Assembly: GCF_016616235.1 (NCBI RefSeq)
Contig: NZ_CP067100.1
Location: 992,001 to 1,056,000, forward strand
Source: Bradyrhizobium diazoefficiens
GTDB lineage: Bacteria; Pseudomonadota; Alphaproteobacteria; Rhizobiales; Xanthobacteraceae
Direction: 5' to 3'
Length of the DNA stretch: 64,000 nt
Position 1 is the first letter of the stretch; every line of letters starts with the position of its first letter. Of this stretch, positions 27,905 through 36,312 are shown piece by piece. The notes below the pieces were generated by a model, which was not told the DNA's origin, ran no database searches, and worked only from the letters and a program-made list of their open reading frames with translations. Both the position numbers and the translations under genes were made by a program.

Positions 27905-27926
27905 AAGCGCGCGAGTACGCGCGCTT
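27905..27926 (+). terminator. Hairpin downstream of tRNA-Phe
   Basis: AAGCGCGCG and CGCGCGCTT are perfect 9-bp arms around AGTA, 116 bases after tRNA-Phe, followed by a pyrimidine-rich tract with TTTTT at about 27942. It is a reasonable terminator for the tRNA transcript. Confidence 0.5.
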
Positions 27927-28055
27927 CCTCGCCCTTGCTCCTGTTTTTGCAACTTTGATCGTTAGGTCCTGTCAAGCTTGTCGCGCCGGCCATCGCTCCT
28001 AAAGAGAGGCAATCTCGGCTGCGCCGACGTTCGCCTTCGAAAGCCTGTAAGGTTT

Positions 28056-28270
28056 TCAATCCTCGACTTCGACAGAGACGATCTTGTCGACTTCACCCGG
28101 CGTTTCGAGACCATCCCAAAATTGGCGATAGTTAGCTGCCGCGCGCTGTAGATGCCCGCGCAAATATTCGAGGAGTACATGGGCCGGCCTCGCGATGAAC
28201 TTCGAACTGCCAGTTCTCACCCGGCCCAAGACGATGTTCGATCGCGGTATACCTCTTGGCAGCAGAATCG
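28056..28270 (-). pseudogene. Degenerate coding remnant, family unknown
   Basis: Two good-looking reading frames join here. One reads AKRYTAIEHRLGPGENWQFE up to about 28185; the other continues VLLEYLRGHLQRAAANYRQF, then GLETPGEVDKIVSVEVED to a stop at 28056. Together they look like one protein C-terminus broken by a frameshift, and a TAG interrupts the upper part near 28270. No family recognised. It lies just after tRNA-Phe and before the signalling genes. Confidence 0.4.
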
Positions 28271-28291
28271 CCCTAGCCGGGCGGGCCCTGG

Positions 28292-29434
28292 CTAGGGGAG
28301 AGCCGATGCCGCCGCGAGTGGCATGGCGAAAGTGAACCGTGTCTCTTCCTCCGTCGAACGAACGGTCAGTTCGCCCCCGTGCGCTTTGGCGATCTGGGAG
28401 GCGATATAGAGGCCCAGTCCAAGGCCTTGCCTGCTCGCGTGCGCGTTCCCGCGAAAGAACGGCTCGAACAGCTTGTCCATTGCCGCTTGCGGGATGGGAT
28501 CGCCTGCGTTAGCGACCCAGAGCTCGAAGAATTCGTCCCGCGTCTCGCCATGGACGATGACGGGTTGAGCGGAGGCTCCGTGCGTCAACGCGTTTCCGAC
28601 GAGATTGGAGAGCAACTGCCCGATGCGGGAGCGGTCGCAGTTCACCGAACGATCGATCTTGAATTCGGCCTCGATCACGCGACCTGGCCAGGCCAGTCTC
28701 AATTCATCAACCACCCCCATGAGAACCGGCTCGAGCGGCTTTCCCGCGTCCCGATCCAGTCCGATGCCGCCTCCGAGCCGGCCGCGGGCGAGATCGAGTA
28801 CGTTGTCGATCAGCCCCGCCATCCGGACCACCGTCGTCTGCATCATGGCGATGACCTGGTGCTCCTTGTCGGTTTGCACCGTGCGGTCGAGGATGCGCGC
28901 TCCGGCGCTGATGGAGGCGAGCGGGTTGCGCAGATCATGGCCAAGCACGGCGATGAACTGCTCGCGCAGCTCGGAAGCCTCATGCTCGCGCTGCAGCTTC
29001 TCTTCGCTCGCACTCCCCGCCGCCCGCGCCAATTCTCTCGCGCCGAGGAGCTCCTGCTCGTAACGGCGACGGTCGGTGGCCCGGATGAGCGCCAGGCGAA
29101 TGGAAAGACACTGGCCATCTGAATCTCGCCGCTCGGTGGCGTTGGCGATCATCTGCAACGGCTGCCCATCGGCCTTCAATACGTCGACGGCGAATTCCTC
29201 AAAGGCGCCCTGCATCCGCAGCAGCGGCGCGATGTGCGTTTCGTAGTAGATGCGGCCCGCCATCGTCAGGAAGTCGCTCAGGCGCTTTCCGACCATTTGC
29301 TCGGCCGCATGGCCGGTCCAGCCGAGAAAAGTCCGATTCGCATGCTCGATCCGGCCGCCGGGCGACAGCGAGATGTACCCGCAAGGCGCCTCCTCGACCA
29401 TATCCTCGAAATCGAGATGATTGGCGCCATTCAT
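28292..29434 (-). CDS. PAS-domain sensor histidine kinase
   Basis: A 380-residue cytosolic kinase with no membrane segment. PAS domain at about residues 10-125 (EEAPCGYISLSPGGRIEHAN), coiled linker, HisKA with phospho-acceptor LGHDLRNPLA near 170, HATPase with N-box NLVGNALTHG, and G-box GLGLGLYIASQIAKAHGG. All catalytic boxes are present. It starts 6 bases after the RsbQ-like hydrolase gene and forms an operon with it. In Bacillus an RsbQ hydrolase partners a PAS phosphatase (RsbP); here the partner would be a PAS kinase. Confidence 0.9.
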   Translation of the reverse strand: MNGANHLDFEDMVEEAPCGYISLSPGGRIEHANRTFLGWTGHAAEQMVGKRLSDFLTMAGRIYYETHIAPLLRMQGAFEEFAVDVLKADGQPLQMIANATERRDSDGQCLSIRLALIRATDRRRYEQELLGARELARAAGSASEEKLQREHEASELREQFIAVLGHDLRNPLASISAGARILDRTVQTDKEHQVIAMMQTTVVRMAGLIDNVLDLARGRLGGGIGLDRDAGKPLEPVLMGVVDELRLAWPGRVIEAEFKIDRSVNCDRSRIGQLLSNLVGNALTHGASAQPVIVHGETRDEFFELWVANAGDPIPQAAMDKLFEPFFRGNAHASRQGLGLGLYIASQIAKAHGGELTVRSTEEETRFTFAMPLAAASALP

Positions 29435-29440
29435 GGATGG

Positions 29441-30232
29441 TTACACGAAGGTTCGCATGGCGGAAACGACTTCCTGCGGCGCGCTCAGGTTCGGACAGTG
29501 GCCGGTCGCCTTCAGGACGATCATGCGGCTGTTCGGAATGTTCTGATTGACGAAATCGCCCACCTCCTGACCCGCGATAATGTCCTCGCTACATTGCAAG
29601 ACGAGAGTAGGGACGGCGACGCGGGCCAGGTCCTTGCGGTTGTCGGAAGTGAAGGTGACGCGGGCGAAGGCCTTGGCGATCTCGGGATCCGTACGGCAGA
29701 AGCTGTTGGTCAGCTCCTGGCCGAGCTCTGGCCGGTCGGGATTGCCCATGATCATCGGCGCCATCTGGGTCGACCAACCCATGTGGTTCGCGTCCAGGAA
29801 TTGCAGCAGCTCCTCGATTTGGCTGGCGCTGAAGCCGCCGACATACCCTTCCTCGTCGATGTAGCGGGCGGAGGGACCGATTAGCACCAGCTTGCCGAAC
29901 ATCTTGGGCGCCTTCTGCGAGGCAAGCACGCCGATCATGCTGCTGACGGAGTGCCCGACGAAAACGGCATCCTTCAGCTTCAGCTCGCGACCGATCTCGA
30001 CGACATCGTCTGCGTACCCCTCCAGGCTCGAATACTTGTTCTTGTCGTACGCGCTCAAGTCAGAGCCACCTGCGCCGACATGGTCGAACAGGACGATCCT
30101 AAAGTCCTTTTCGAACGCGGGCGCCACGAACCGCCACATGTTCTGGTCGCAGCCAAATCCATGGGCAAACATTATCGCCCTCATGCCGCCGCCGTGAACG
30201 TGCACGTTGTTTCGTTCGATCACTCCCGGCAT
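29441..30232 (-). CDS. RsbQ-like alpha/beta hydrolase (KAI2/D14 superfamily)
   Basis: A 263-residue alpha/beta hydrolase. HGFGCDQNMWRFVAPAFE, FDHVGAGGSDLSAYD and GYADDVVEI are the signature of RsbQ, the energy-stress regulator of Bacillus, and of the plant karrikin/strigolactone receptors KAI2 and D14. The triad is intact: Ser in GHSVSS, Asp in CSEDIIAG and His in TGHCPNLS. An AAAGGGG site precedes the ATG. Lying 6 bases upstream of a PAS kinase, it probably produces or perceives a small ligand sensed by that PAS domain. Confidence 0.88.
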   Translation of the reverse strand: MPGVIERNNVHVHGGGMRAIMFAHGFGCDQNMWRFVAPAFEKDFRIVLFDHVGAGGSDLSAYDKNKYSSLEGYADDVVEIGRELKLKDAVFVGHSVSSMIGVLASQKAPKMFGKLVLIGPSARYIDEEGYVGGFSASQIEELLQFLDANHMGWSTQMAPMIMGNPDRPELGQELTNSFCRTDPEIAKAFARVTFTSDNRKDLARVAVPTLVLQCSEDIIAGQEVGDFVNQNIPNSRMIVLKATGHCPNLSAPQEVVSAMRTFV

Positions 30233-30331
30233 CGGTGCCCCTTTGATTTTTGGGATTTTTGGCAGGCCCTGCGCCCAATGTAGGTCGCTGCGCCGATCTT
30301 GCGAGTCTCAAGCAGCGCATGGAACCGCCGT

Positions 30332-30601
30332 CTAGGGGGATCTCGGCAGGAGCATGCCCCCGGGCATCACAACATCGGAGAATACGAGGCCGACGTTCCG
30401 GCCCTTGGCCGCAAGCTTAGCGAGTGCTTCTCTTGCGTTGGCGGCACGCTCCACTACGAAGCCAAGGGTCGTCATCATCTCGATCGCGAGTTCGGCGAGA
30501 TCGTCGTTGTCCTCAACGACAAGCACCTTGCGCCCGCTGTGCGCGAACTCGCTTGGGGCCAGCGACCGCTCCGGCTTGGTCTCGGCTAAAGCGTGATGCA
30601 A
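30332..30601 (-). pseudogene. Truncated response-regulator receiver domain
   Basis: An 89-codon frame. After a short lead it reads GRKVLVVEDNDDLAELAIEM and ends at LVFSDVVMPGGM followed by seven unrelated residues and a stop. So it has the first half of a receiver domain up to the phospho-Asp, then breaks off; the last two or three strands are missing. Its lead resembles the C-terminal receiver of a hybrid kinase. It overlaps the KaiC-like fragment by 16 bases in another frame and appears to be the 3' side of a deletion junction. Confidence 0.65.
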
Positions 30602-30789
30602 ACTGTGTGTTCGTCATAGCGGGCACCCTCAATGAGGAACTGCATCGCCATGATGGTTTTGCCAGACCCTGGCGTACCCTCGATCAGGTAGAGGTTTTCG
30701 CGCTCCAGGCCGCCAATCAGGATCTCGTCCAGCCCCGGCACGCCCGAACTTGCCAGTCCTTTAGATATAGATACGCCTTCAGCAGCCAT
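30586..30789 (-). pseudogene. Truncated KaiC-like RecA-fold ATPase fragment
   Basis: A 67-codon fragment: GVPGLDEILIGGLERENLYL, Walker A GTPGSGKT, then MQFLIEGARYDEHTVCITL and stop. This is exactly the start of a KaiC domain (usually 230 or more residues per domain). It stops where ITLSETK is expected, and AETK does occur in the next frame, so a frameshift plus deletion fused it to the receiver fragment. The Walker B and all the rest are lost. An upstream extension in the same frame has no similarity to KaiC. Confidence 0.7.
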
Positions 30790-30817
30790 CACAGCTTTCC
30801 ACCTCTTGACCCGCGCG

Positions 30818-31483
30818 CTAGAAACGGGGGCCGCCGCCAACGGTGTCTGGGCCATCGATACTCGGACCCGGGGCGGGCGCCGGACGTATTCCGTTCCCAT
30901 CAGCGCCGCTATTTGCGAAGCGCCTATGGCCGAGTAGTTCGGCCGCTTTCGCTTCATATTCCTCGGCCATGCGGCTTAGGGTATCGGCCGCAAAATCGTC
31001 GGCCACGGCATTGGCCAGTCGGCGGCAGCGACGGGCTTGGGCCCGGAAATCCTCAGCACGTGCCTCGTCTGTGACGTCTTCGAGCAGGTTCACCGCGCCG
31101 GCGAACTTGCCATCCTTGTCGAAAATCGGAGTTGGATAGGGCCGGAAGACCACGCGCGTGCCATCGGGCCGTTCTGCCACGGCTGTCACCCCGCGGATCG
31201 GCCGTTGGGTGTTGATCGCGACCGCCATGGGACATTCGGCATGGGGCAGGAACTCGCCGGCGTTGGTGTAGAGGCGCCAGGTAACGCACCAGCGGTCCGC
31301 GCCCACTTCCGGCCGACGGCCGGTGAAATCGATGCATGCGGGGTTGAAATAGGTGATCACCCCATCGGCATCGGTGACGTAGATGGCGGCGGGGAGTTCG
31401 TCGAGCGCGTCATGCAGTACTTGGTCGCCGGCCAGCACGGCGCCCAACGCGCGCTCCAACATAGTCTCGATCGCGTCCGACAT
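30818..31483 (-). CDS. PAS-domain protein with C-terminal helical tail
   Basis: A 221-residue protein. PAS domain at about residues 20-145 (LDELPAAIYVTDADGVITYF, LLEDVTDEARAED) followed by a helical tail FRAQARRCRRLANAVADDFA and MAEEYEAKAAELL, a motif I have seen in small Bradyrhizobium proteins. There is no kinase or output domain, so it may signal through a partner such as the hybrid kinase 66 bases upstream. Start 31483 was preferred because AGGTGAG lies just before it; ATG 31501 is the alternative. Confidence 0.78.
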   Translation of the reverse strand: MSDAIETMLERALGAVLAGDQVLHDALDELPAAIYVTDADGVITYFNPACIDFTGRRPEVGADRWCVTWRLYTNAGEFLPHAECPMAVAINTQRPIRGVTAVAERPDGTRVVFRPYPTPIFDKDGKFAGAVNLLEDVTDEARAEDFRAQARRCRRLANAVADDFAADTLSRMAEEYEAKAAELLGHRRFANSGADGNGIRPAPAPGPSIDGPDTVGGGPRF

Positions 31484-31549
31484 GGGCTCACCTACTTTCA
31501 TGATCACCCTATCAAGTAAGGTGGGCTCGCGAGGAAATAACAGCAATTT

Positions 31550-33748
31550 CTAGCGCTGATCATCGAGCACATCCCGAATTCTGGCGGCCAGGTCAGCGGA
31601 ACTGAAGGGCTTGGTGATCAGCCGCACGCCCTTGTCCAGCCGGCCTTGGTGGATAATCGCGTTGCGAGCGTAGCCCGTCGTGAACAACACCTTCAAATTA
31701 GGCTTCAAGTCGCGAGCCTGCTCGGCCACCTGGGCGCCGGTCATGCCGCCCGGCAGCACGACGTCCGTAAACAACAGGTCCACGCGGCCCTGGCGTTCCA
31801 ATAGGCGAAGGGCGGATGGGCCGTCATGAGCTTCGACCACGCGATAGCCGAGCTCCCGCAGGATTTCGACGGAATAGGTCCTGACGTCGTCATCGTCTTC
31901 AAGGACCAGGATGGTCTCCTCTCCATCGCCATCCGGGATGGTCTCATCCGTCCCGCTCTCACTATCGGCAGCGGCGGCCATAAGCCGCGGGAGGTAGATT
32001 TTGACCGTCGTTCCCTGCCCGAGCTCGGAATAGATTTTCACATGACCGGCGGACTGCTTGACGAAGCCATAGACTTGGCTGAGGCCGAGACCGGTGCCTT
32101 TGCCGACCGGCTTGGTGGTGTAAAAGGGCTCGAACGCTCGGCCCATAGTCTCCCCGTCCATTCCTTTGCCGGTGTCCGAGATCGAGATGGACACATACTG
32201 GCCAGGGGCTACCTCGGCATAGTTCGCGGCGTACGCCTCGTCGATGTGGGCATTCGCAGTCTCGATGGTGAGGCGGCCACCGTCCGGCATGGCGTCCCGG
32301 GCATTCACCGCCAGATTGAGTATCGCTGCCTCGAGCTCGTTGGCATCCGCTTCGACCTGCCACAAGCCGGCAGCCAGCACGGTCTCGACCGCGACAGTTT
32401 CGCCGAGCGTCCGGTGTACCATCTCCGAGAGGCTAGTCACCAATCCGTTCACATTCAGCGGCTTCGGATCGAGCGGCTGACGCCGCGAGAAGGCCAGCAA
32501 ACGTTGGGTGAGGGCGGCGGCGCGCCGCGCACCGTTGAGGGCCTGATTGGCGGCCCGCTTCAACCGGGGCGCGTCATCGGAAACATTGCGCAGGATAGTG
32601 TCGAGGTTGCCGATAATCACCTGCAGCAGGTTATTGAAGTCATGGGCGACCCCGCCGGTGAGCTGGCCGATCGCCTCCATCTTCTGCGATTGCCGCAGCG
32701 CCTCCTCATTCACCCTGAGCTGAGCCGTCCGTTCGGCAACCTGCTGCTCGAGCGTAGCGTTTAGCTCACGCAAAGCTTCTTCGGCGCGACGGCGCTCGGT
32801 GATTTCGCGTTGGGCCGCCTGGGAGAGCCTTGCGTTGTCGATCGCCACCGCGGCTTCGGCAGCCAGACCGGCAAGTCCTCTCTCCGACCGCTCGTCGAAC
32901 ACCCCCGGTCTGCCATGGCCGAAAAATAGTCCGCCCAATACTTCCCCGATGCGTGAGACAACTGGGACAGCCAAGTAGCTGCGCACTGGGAGGTGGCCCT
33001 CCGGCATTCCTTTGTTGGGCGCGTTGTGGCCGTAGCGCGGGTCTTTGGTAATGTCGTCTGAGCGGACAAGACCCTCGCCGCGGAAGGTCGGACCGAACAC
33101 CTCCGTGTTGCGCGGCATCGGAAACTTCGAGAACGCCTCCATCGGCGCGCCGGACAAGGCATAGAGCATGTAGCTCTCACCCTGCTCATCGAGCACATTG
33201 TAAAAGAATGCACCGAACTCGGCGCCCGTCAGGTCGACGCCTGCATCCGTGACGATCTGCACCAGCTTGTGTAGGTCTGTCTCCGCTGCCAGGCCGGAGC
33301 CTGCTCGGTTGAGGATTTCGAGCGCCCGGCGTTCTGCGGCGGCTTCTTCCTCGGCTGCCTTGGCCCGCGTGCGGTCGCGGACGATCTTGACGAAGCCGCT
33401 GATTTCGCCGCTCGGAGTGCGAATGGGGGTCATTTCGCCGACTGCCCAGAGCCGGCCACCCCCCTTCTTGAGCCGCCAACCTTCGGTCCCGCCGCCCAGG
33501 CCGTGATTCCGGGCGTCCTCGAATTCACGCTCGATTTGGCTCTCATCTTCGAACAAGCGATCGAGCGTCCGGCCCAACATTTCTTCCTCAGTCCAGCCGA
33601 GCAGCCGATATGCGCCTTGGTTCCAGCTCGTCACCCGCCCGGCCCGATTGGTGGTGATGATTGCCGTATCGGTTGCACTCTGGACAATCTGGCGCCAGTC
33701 GGATGCGCTAATCGCCTCCGGCTTGAATTCGGAGTTGGCGTCGTTCAT
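31550..33748 (-). CDS. Hybrid sensor histidine kinase (PAS-GAF-HisKA-HATPase-REC)
   Basis: A 732-residue soluble hybrid kinase. PAS about residues 15-130 (WNQGAYRLLGWTEEEMLG), GAF about 140-310 (FGAFFYNVLDEQGESYML), coiled coil, HisKA with VAHDFNNLLQVIIGN, HATPase with NLAVNARDAMPDGG and GKGTGLGLSQVYGFV, and a C-terminal receiver with phospho-Asp in LLFTDVVLPGGM. All catalytic sites are intact. The start at 33748 (MNDANSEFK) has only a weak ribosome site; an extended start 16 codons upstream is possible. No response regulator follows. Confidence 0.9.
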   Translation of the reverse strand: MNDANSEFKPEAISASDWRQIVQSATDTAIITTNRAGRVTSWNQGAYRLLGWTEEEMLGRTLDRLFEDESQIEREFEDARNHGLGGGTEGWRLKKGGGRLWAVGEMTPIRTPSGEISGFVKIVRDRTRAKAAEEEAAAERRALEILNRAGSGLAAETDLHKLVQIVTDAGVDLTGAEFGAFFYNVLDEQGESYMLYALSGAPMEAFSKFPMPRNTEVFGPTFRGEGLVRSDDITKDPRYGHNAPNKGMPEGHLPVRSYLAVPVVSRIGEVLGGLFFGHGRPGVFDERSERGLAGLAAEAAVAIDNARLSQAAQREITERRRAEEALRELNATLEQQVAERTAQLRVNEEALRQSQKMEAIGQLTGGVAHDFNNLLQVIIGNLDTILRNVSDDAPRLKRAANQALNGARRAAALTQRLLAFSRRQPLDPKPLNVNGLVTSLSEMVHRTLGETVAVETVLAAGLWQVEADANELEAAILNLAVNARDAMPDGGRLTIETANAHIDEAYAANYAEVAPGQYVSISISDTGKGMDGETMGRAFEPFYTTKPVGKGTGLGLSQVYGFVKQSAGHVKIYSELGQGTTVKIYLPRLMAAAADSESGTDETIPDGDGEETILVLEDDDDVRTYSVEILRELGYRVVEAHDGPSALRLLERQGRVDLLFTDVVLPGGMTGAQVAEQARDLKPNLKVLFTTGYARNAIIHQGRLDKGVRLITKPFSSADLAARIRDVLDDQR

Positions 33749-33920
33749 GCCGGTACGTTCCCGGGATGTTCTCCCCGCGCACAGGTGCGGCGCCAAATTC
33801 TTTTAAACACTGGTGACAAGGCCCCAAAGCGAATCCCACACAAACGCTCCAGGCGGGGCTCGGTTCCAGATTCAGGATCGGCGGCTTAGCAAAAAACTAT
33901 AAGAGATCTCGGCGCCCGGA

Positions 33921-33946
33921 TTCGAATTCCTGCCCCTAGGCGACCA
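33921..33946 (+). other. Degenerate copy of the tRNA-Phe 3' end (possible old att site)
   Basis: TTCGAATTCCTGCCCCTAGG followed by CGACCA aligns with the tRNA-Phe end TTCGATTCCGCCCCTGGGCA plus CCA at 27767-27789, with three single-base insertions and one substitution. Together they would bracket the 6-kb signalling segment. No integrase is seen and other tRNAs share part of this text, so this is tentative. Confidence 0.35.
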
Positions 33947-34339
33947 GGACACCCGCCGCCTGCCAGCCGCGGCTGAACGGGTTGCCCATCAGCGAAGCCT
34001 GATCCTCATGCCGCTCGGCGCCGACGAGAGCTCTACTTGTGAGATTTCAGGACGCAAGGAGCAATCAGAGATCAACGGCAGGTGTGTGGTTTGTCCAAGG
34101 CATCTTGGTGAGCCGTCACGATTGCAACGAGACCTGTTACGTCGGAGCCGATGGTCTAACCCGCCATCAAGGGCATCGTACTAGCTTCGCAATCCAAGAT
34201 CTATCGGAGGGCTGGGATGGCGCGCGGGCGGCCGAGCCTTCATCCTTTGCGTCGACGTCACATTGCTTCAGGTGAGGTCCGCTATGGCGAACTTCCGCCA
34301 TCGTACCAGCGCTCATGCCACCGAATAGATCGAGATCAT

Positions 34340-34440
34340 CTGACGACGAAACCGCTTCGACTGCCGTGAAGGCTCCGATGGGCCTTGTCACGAAACGACG
34401 CGCGGCTGTCCTGATCCGCAGGACCGTGTTCGTTGTCCGG
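34340..34440. repeat. Diverged direct repeat, copy 1 (upstream of quinone oxidoreductase)
   Basis: Starts CTGACGACGAAAC and ends CGTTGTCCGG. Over 34389-34440 it matches 38055-38106 at about 43 of 52 positions by eye. It lies 131 bases before the start of the gene at 34572. It may be a shared regulatory region, a small-RNA-like sequence or the remains of a coding repeat. Confidence 0.55.
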
Positions 34441-34571
34441 GCACGACCCGTTGCGATATGCGGATGAGCGAGGCGTCGCCTCTGGTTGGCCGGGAAGGCC
34501 AACTGGGACTCGTCGGCACAACGACGAGCGGTCGTCGGCAATGACGACGAGCTGAGCGCAAGGAGCATGAG

Positions 34572-35561
34572 ATGACCCCGAGTAGCATTGTTCCTCAGGC
34601 AAACGAAAAGCGAACTCATTCAACAATGATGGCCTGGCGCGTGCACGAGTTTGGGTCACCAGAGGTCATGAAGTTCGAGCGGGTGCCGCGACCCGCGCCA
34701 GGTCCTGGCGAGGTCCTGGTCAAAGTTGCGGTCGCAGGAGTTGGCCCCTGGGATGGCTGGATCAGGTCAGGCAAAAGCGCTTTGCCGCAACCGCTTCCCC
34801 TCACTCTGGGCTCGGATCTTTCCGGTGAAGTCGTCGCGATGGGGCCCGGGGTTTCCGAACTACGCGCGGGAGATCAGGTCTATGGTGTTACGAATCCGCG
34901 GTTTATCGGGGCCTATGCCGAGTACGCTGTGGCGTCCGCAGGGATGGTTTCGAATAAGCCCACTTCGCTAACCCACGTCGAAGCCGCCTCCGTTCCTGTC
35001 GTTGCCGTCACCGCATGGCAGGCATTGTTTGATCACGCCCAGCTCAAAGCAGGCCAAACGGTGGTCGTTCATGGAGCGGCCGGTAACGTTGGATCCTATG
35101 CGGTTCAACTGGCCCATCACGCGGGTGTGCAAACCATCGCAACCGTATCGGCGGGCGATATTTCCGCCGTGCGTAACCTCGGCGCAAACACGGTGATCGA
35201 CTACCGGACCCAGCGCTTTGAGAACGAAATACGGGAGGCGGACGCTGTCCTTGATCTGGTGGGCGGCGAAACCCAAACCGGCTCATTCCAGGTCCTTCGT
35301 CGCGGCGGCAAGCTGATTTCGGCAGTGTCCCGCCCGGATCAGGATCTTGCAAAGCGCTATGGTGTTGAAGCCACCTTCTTTCTGGTCAACGTCACGAGCC
35401 AGTATCTGACGGAGATCGCTCGTTTCATCGATGGTGGAAAACTACGAGCAACCGTGGGGGCAGTCTTACCCCTCGCGGATGCACGCGAGGCTCATTTGAT
35501 GCTGGAACACGTGCGGCCTCAGCCGAAAGGAAAGATCGTGCTCGACGTCGGAGCGAGTTGA
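34572..35561 (+). CDS. MDR-family NADPH:quinone reductase-like oxidoreductase
   Basis: A 329-residue medium-chain dehydrogenase/reductase of the zinc-free quinone oxidoreductase type. It has MKFERVPRPAPGPGEVLVKV at the N-terminus, GSDLSGEVVAMGPGV and the cofactor motif VVHGAAGNVGSYAVQLAHHAG. The zinc-site cysteines of alcohol dehydrogenases are absent. CAAGGAGCATGAG precedes the ATG at 34572, favouring it over the internal MMAW start at 34626. It heads the HD/cupin/nitroreductase locus and probably reduces a quinone or enone made there. Confidence 0.88.
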   Translation: MTPSSIVPQANEKRTHSTMMAWRVHEFGSPEVMKFERVPRPAPGPGEVLVKVAVAGVGPWDGWIRSGKSALPQPLPLTLGSDLSGEVVAMGPGVSELRAGDQVYGVTNPRFIGAYAEYAVASAGMVSNKPTSLTHVEAASVPVVAVTAWQALFDHAQLKAGQTVVVHGAAGNVGSYAVQLAHHAGVQTIATVSAGDISAVRNLGANTVIDYRTQRFENEIREADAVLDLVGGETQTGSFQVLRRGGKLISAVSRPDQDLAKRYGVEATFFLVNVTSQYLTEIARFIDGGKLRATVGAVLPLADAREAHLMLEHVRPQPKGKIVLDVGAS

Positions 35562-35635
35562 TCAATTAATTTCGTAGCTCCGCTCGTGCGCAACGCGCAG
35601 CCAAGCTCAACAGAAACTCTTGGAGGGACGCAACA

Positions 35636-36289
35636 ATGACAACCCCAAATCTCGCCCATGCACTCGTCATTCCCGATTCCTTGCTCGCGAAAGAGGCGAC
35701 AGACATCCTGCGCGAACATTCCACCGATCTGCTTTTTAATCACTCGATCCGCGTCTACCTGTTCGCGGCGGAGCAGGGTCGTCAGAGGAATCTGCGCTTC
35801 GATCGTGAGCTCCTTTACGTCGCCGCCGCATTTCACGATCTCGGCCTGATCAAGAAGTTCTCGAGTCCGGACGAGCGCTTCGAGGTTGATGGCGCAAATG
35901 CCGCCAGACAGTTTCTTAGCACCCACAACATCGCTGAAGATCAGGTGCAGACCGTCTGGGAAGCAATTGCGCTGCATACCACCCCCGGCATCCCGAAGCA
36001 TATGGGGCCCGAAGTGGCGCTCCTCAACTCCGGTGTGCTTCTCGATGTCATCGGAGCGGGGTTCGATCAGTTCCCAGCGGAAGTCCGCGAGGAAATCGTG
36101 GCCAAGTACCCGCGCATAAATTTCAAAGAAGGCTTCATTCAGGAGTATTTCGCCGGCTTTGCGCACAAGCCAGCGACGACGTATGGCACCGTCAACGCCG
36201 CCGTCTGCGAACGTTTCATCCCGGGATTCAAGAGCCCCAACGCTTGCGACTTGATCGCTGCTTCGCCCTTCCCGGATTCCATAGTTTAA
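35636..36289 (+). CDS. HD-domain protein, cyanamide-hydratase-like (copy 1)
   Basis: A 217-residue metal-dependent HD-domain protein. Metal-site residues are His in FNHSIRV, His-Asp in AFHDLGL, a further His in IALHTTPGIP and Asp in LLDVIG. This arrangement is that of the yeast cyanamide hydratase Ddi2/Ddi3 branch rather than nucleotide phosphohydrolases. A paralogue at 38174 shares FEVDGANAAR and ALHTTPGIP. A TTGGAGGGACGCAACA site precedes the ATG. Substrate unknown; hydration of a C-N triple bond or similar small molecule is possible. Confidence 0.82.
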   Translation: MTTPNLAHALVIPDSLLAKEATDILREHSTDLLFNHSIRVYLFAAEQGRQRNLRFDRELLYVAAAFHDLGLIKKFSSPDERFEVDGANAARQFLSTHNIAEDQVQTVWEAIALHTTPGIPKHMGPEVALLNSGVLLDVIGAGFDQFPAEVREEIVAKYPRINFKEGFIQEYFAGFAHKPATTYGTVNAAVCERFIPGFKSPNACDLIAASPFPDSIV

Positions 36290-36312
36290 GTAGGCTCGTT
36301 AGGAGAATAGCG

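Larger units (their letters stand above)
33749..34571. other. Long intergenic region with tRNA-like scrap and repeat copy
   Basis: About 820 bases without a supportable gene. It contains the tRNA-Phe-like 3' scrap at 33921-33946 and one copy of a diverged direct repeat at 34340-34440, whose other copy is upstream of the second HD gene. It should also hold the promoter of the gene at 34572. Confidence 0.5.

Noticed and set aside
27962-28180. 72-codon minus-strand frame after tRNA-Phe
   Set aside because: Ser/Arg-rich; the better coding text in this stretch is in the two other minus frames reported as a remnant.
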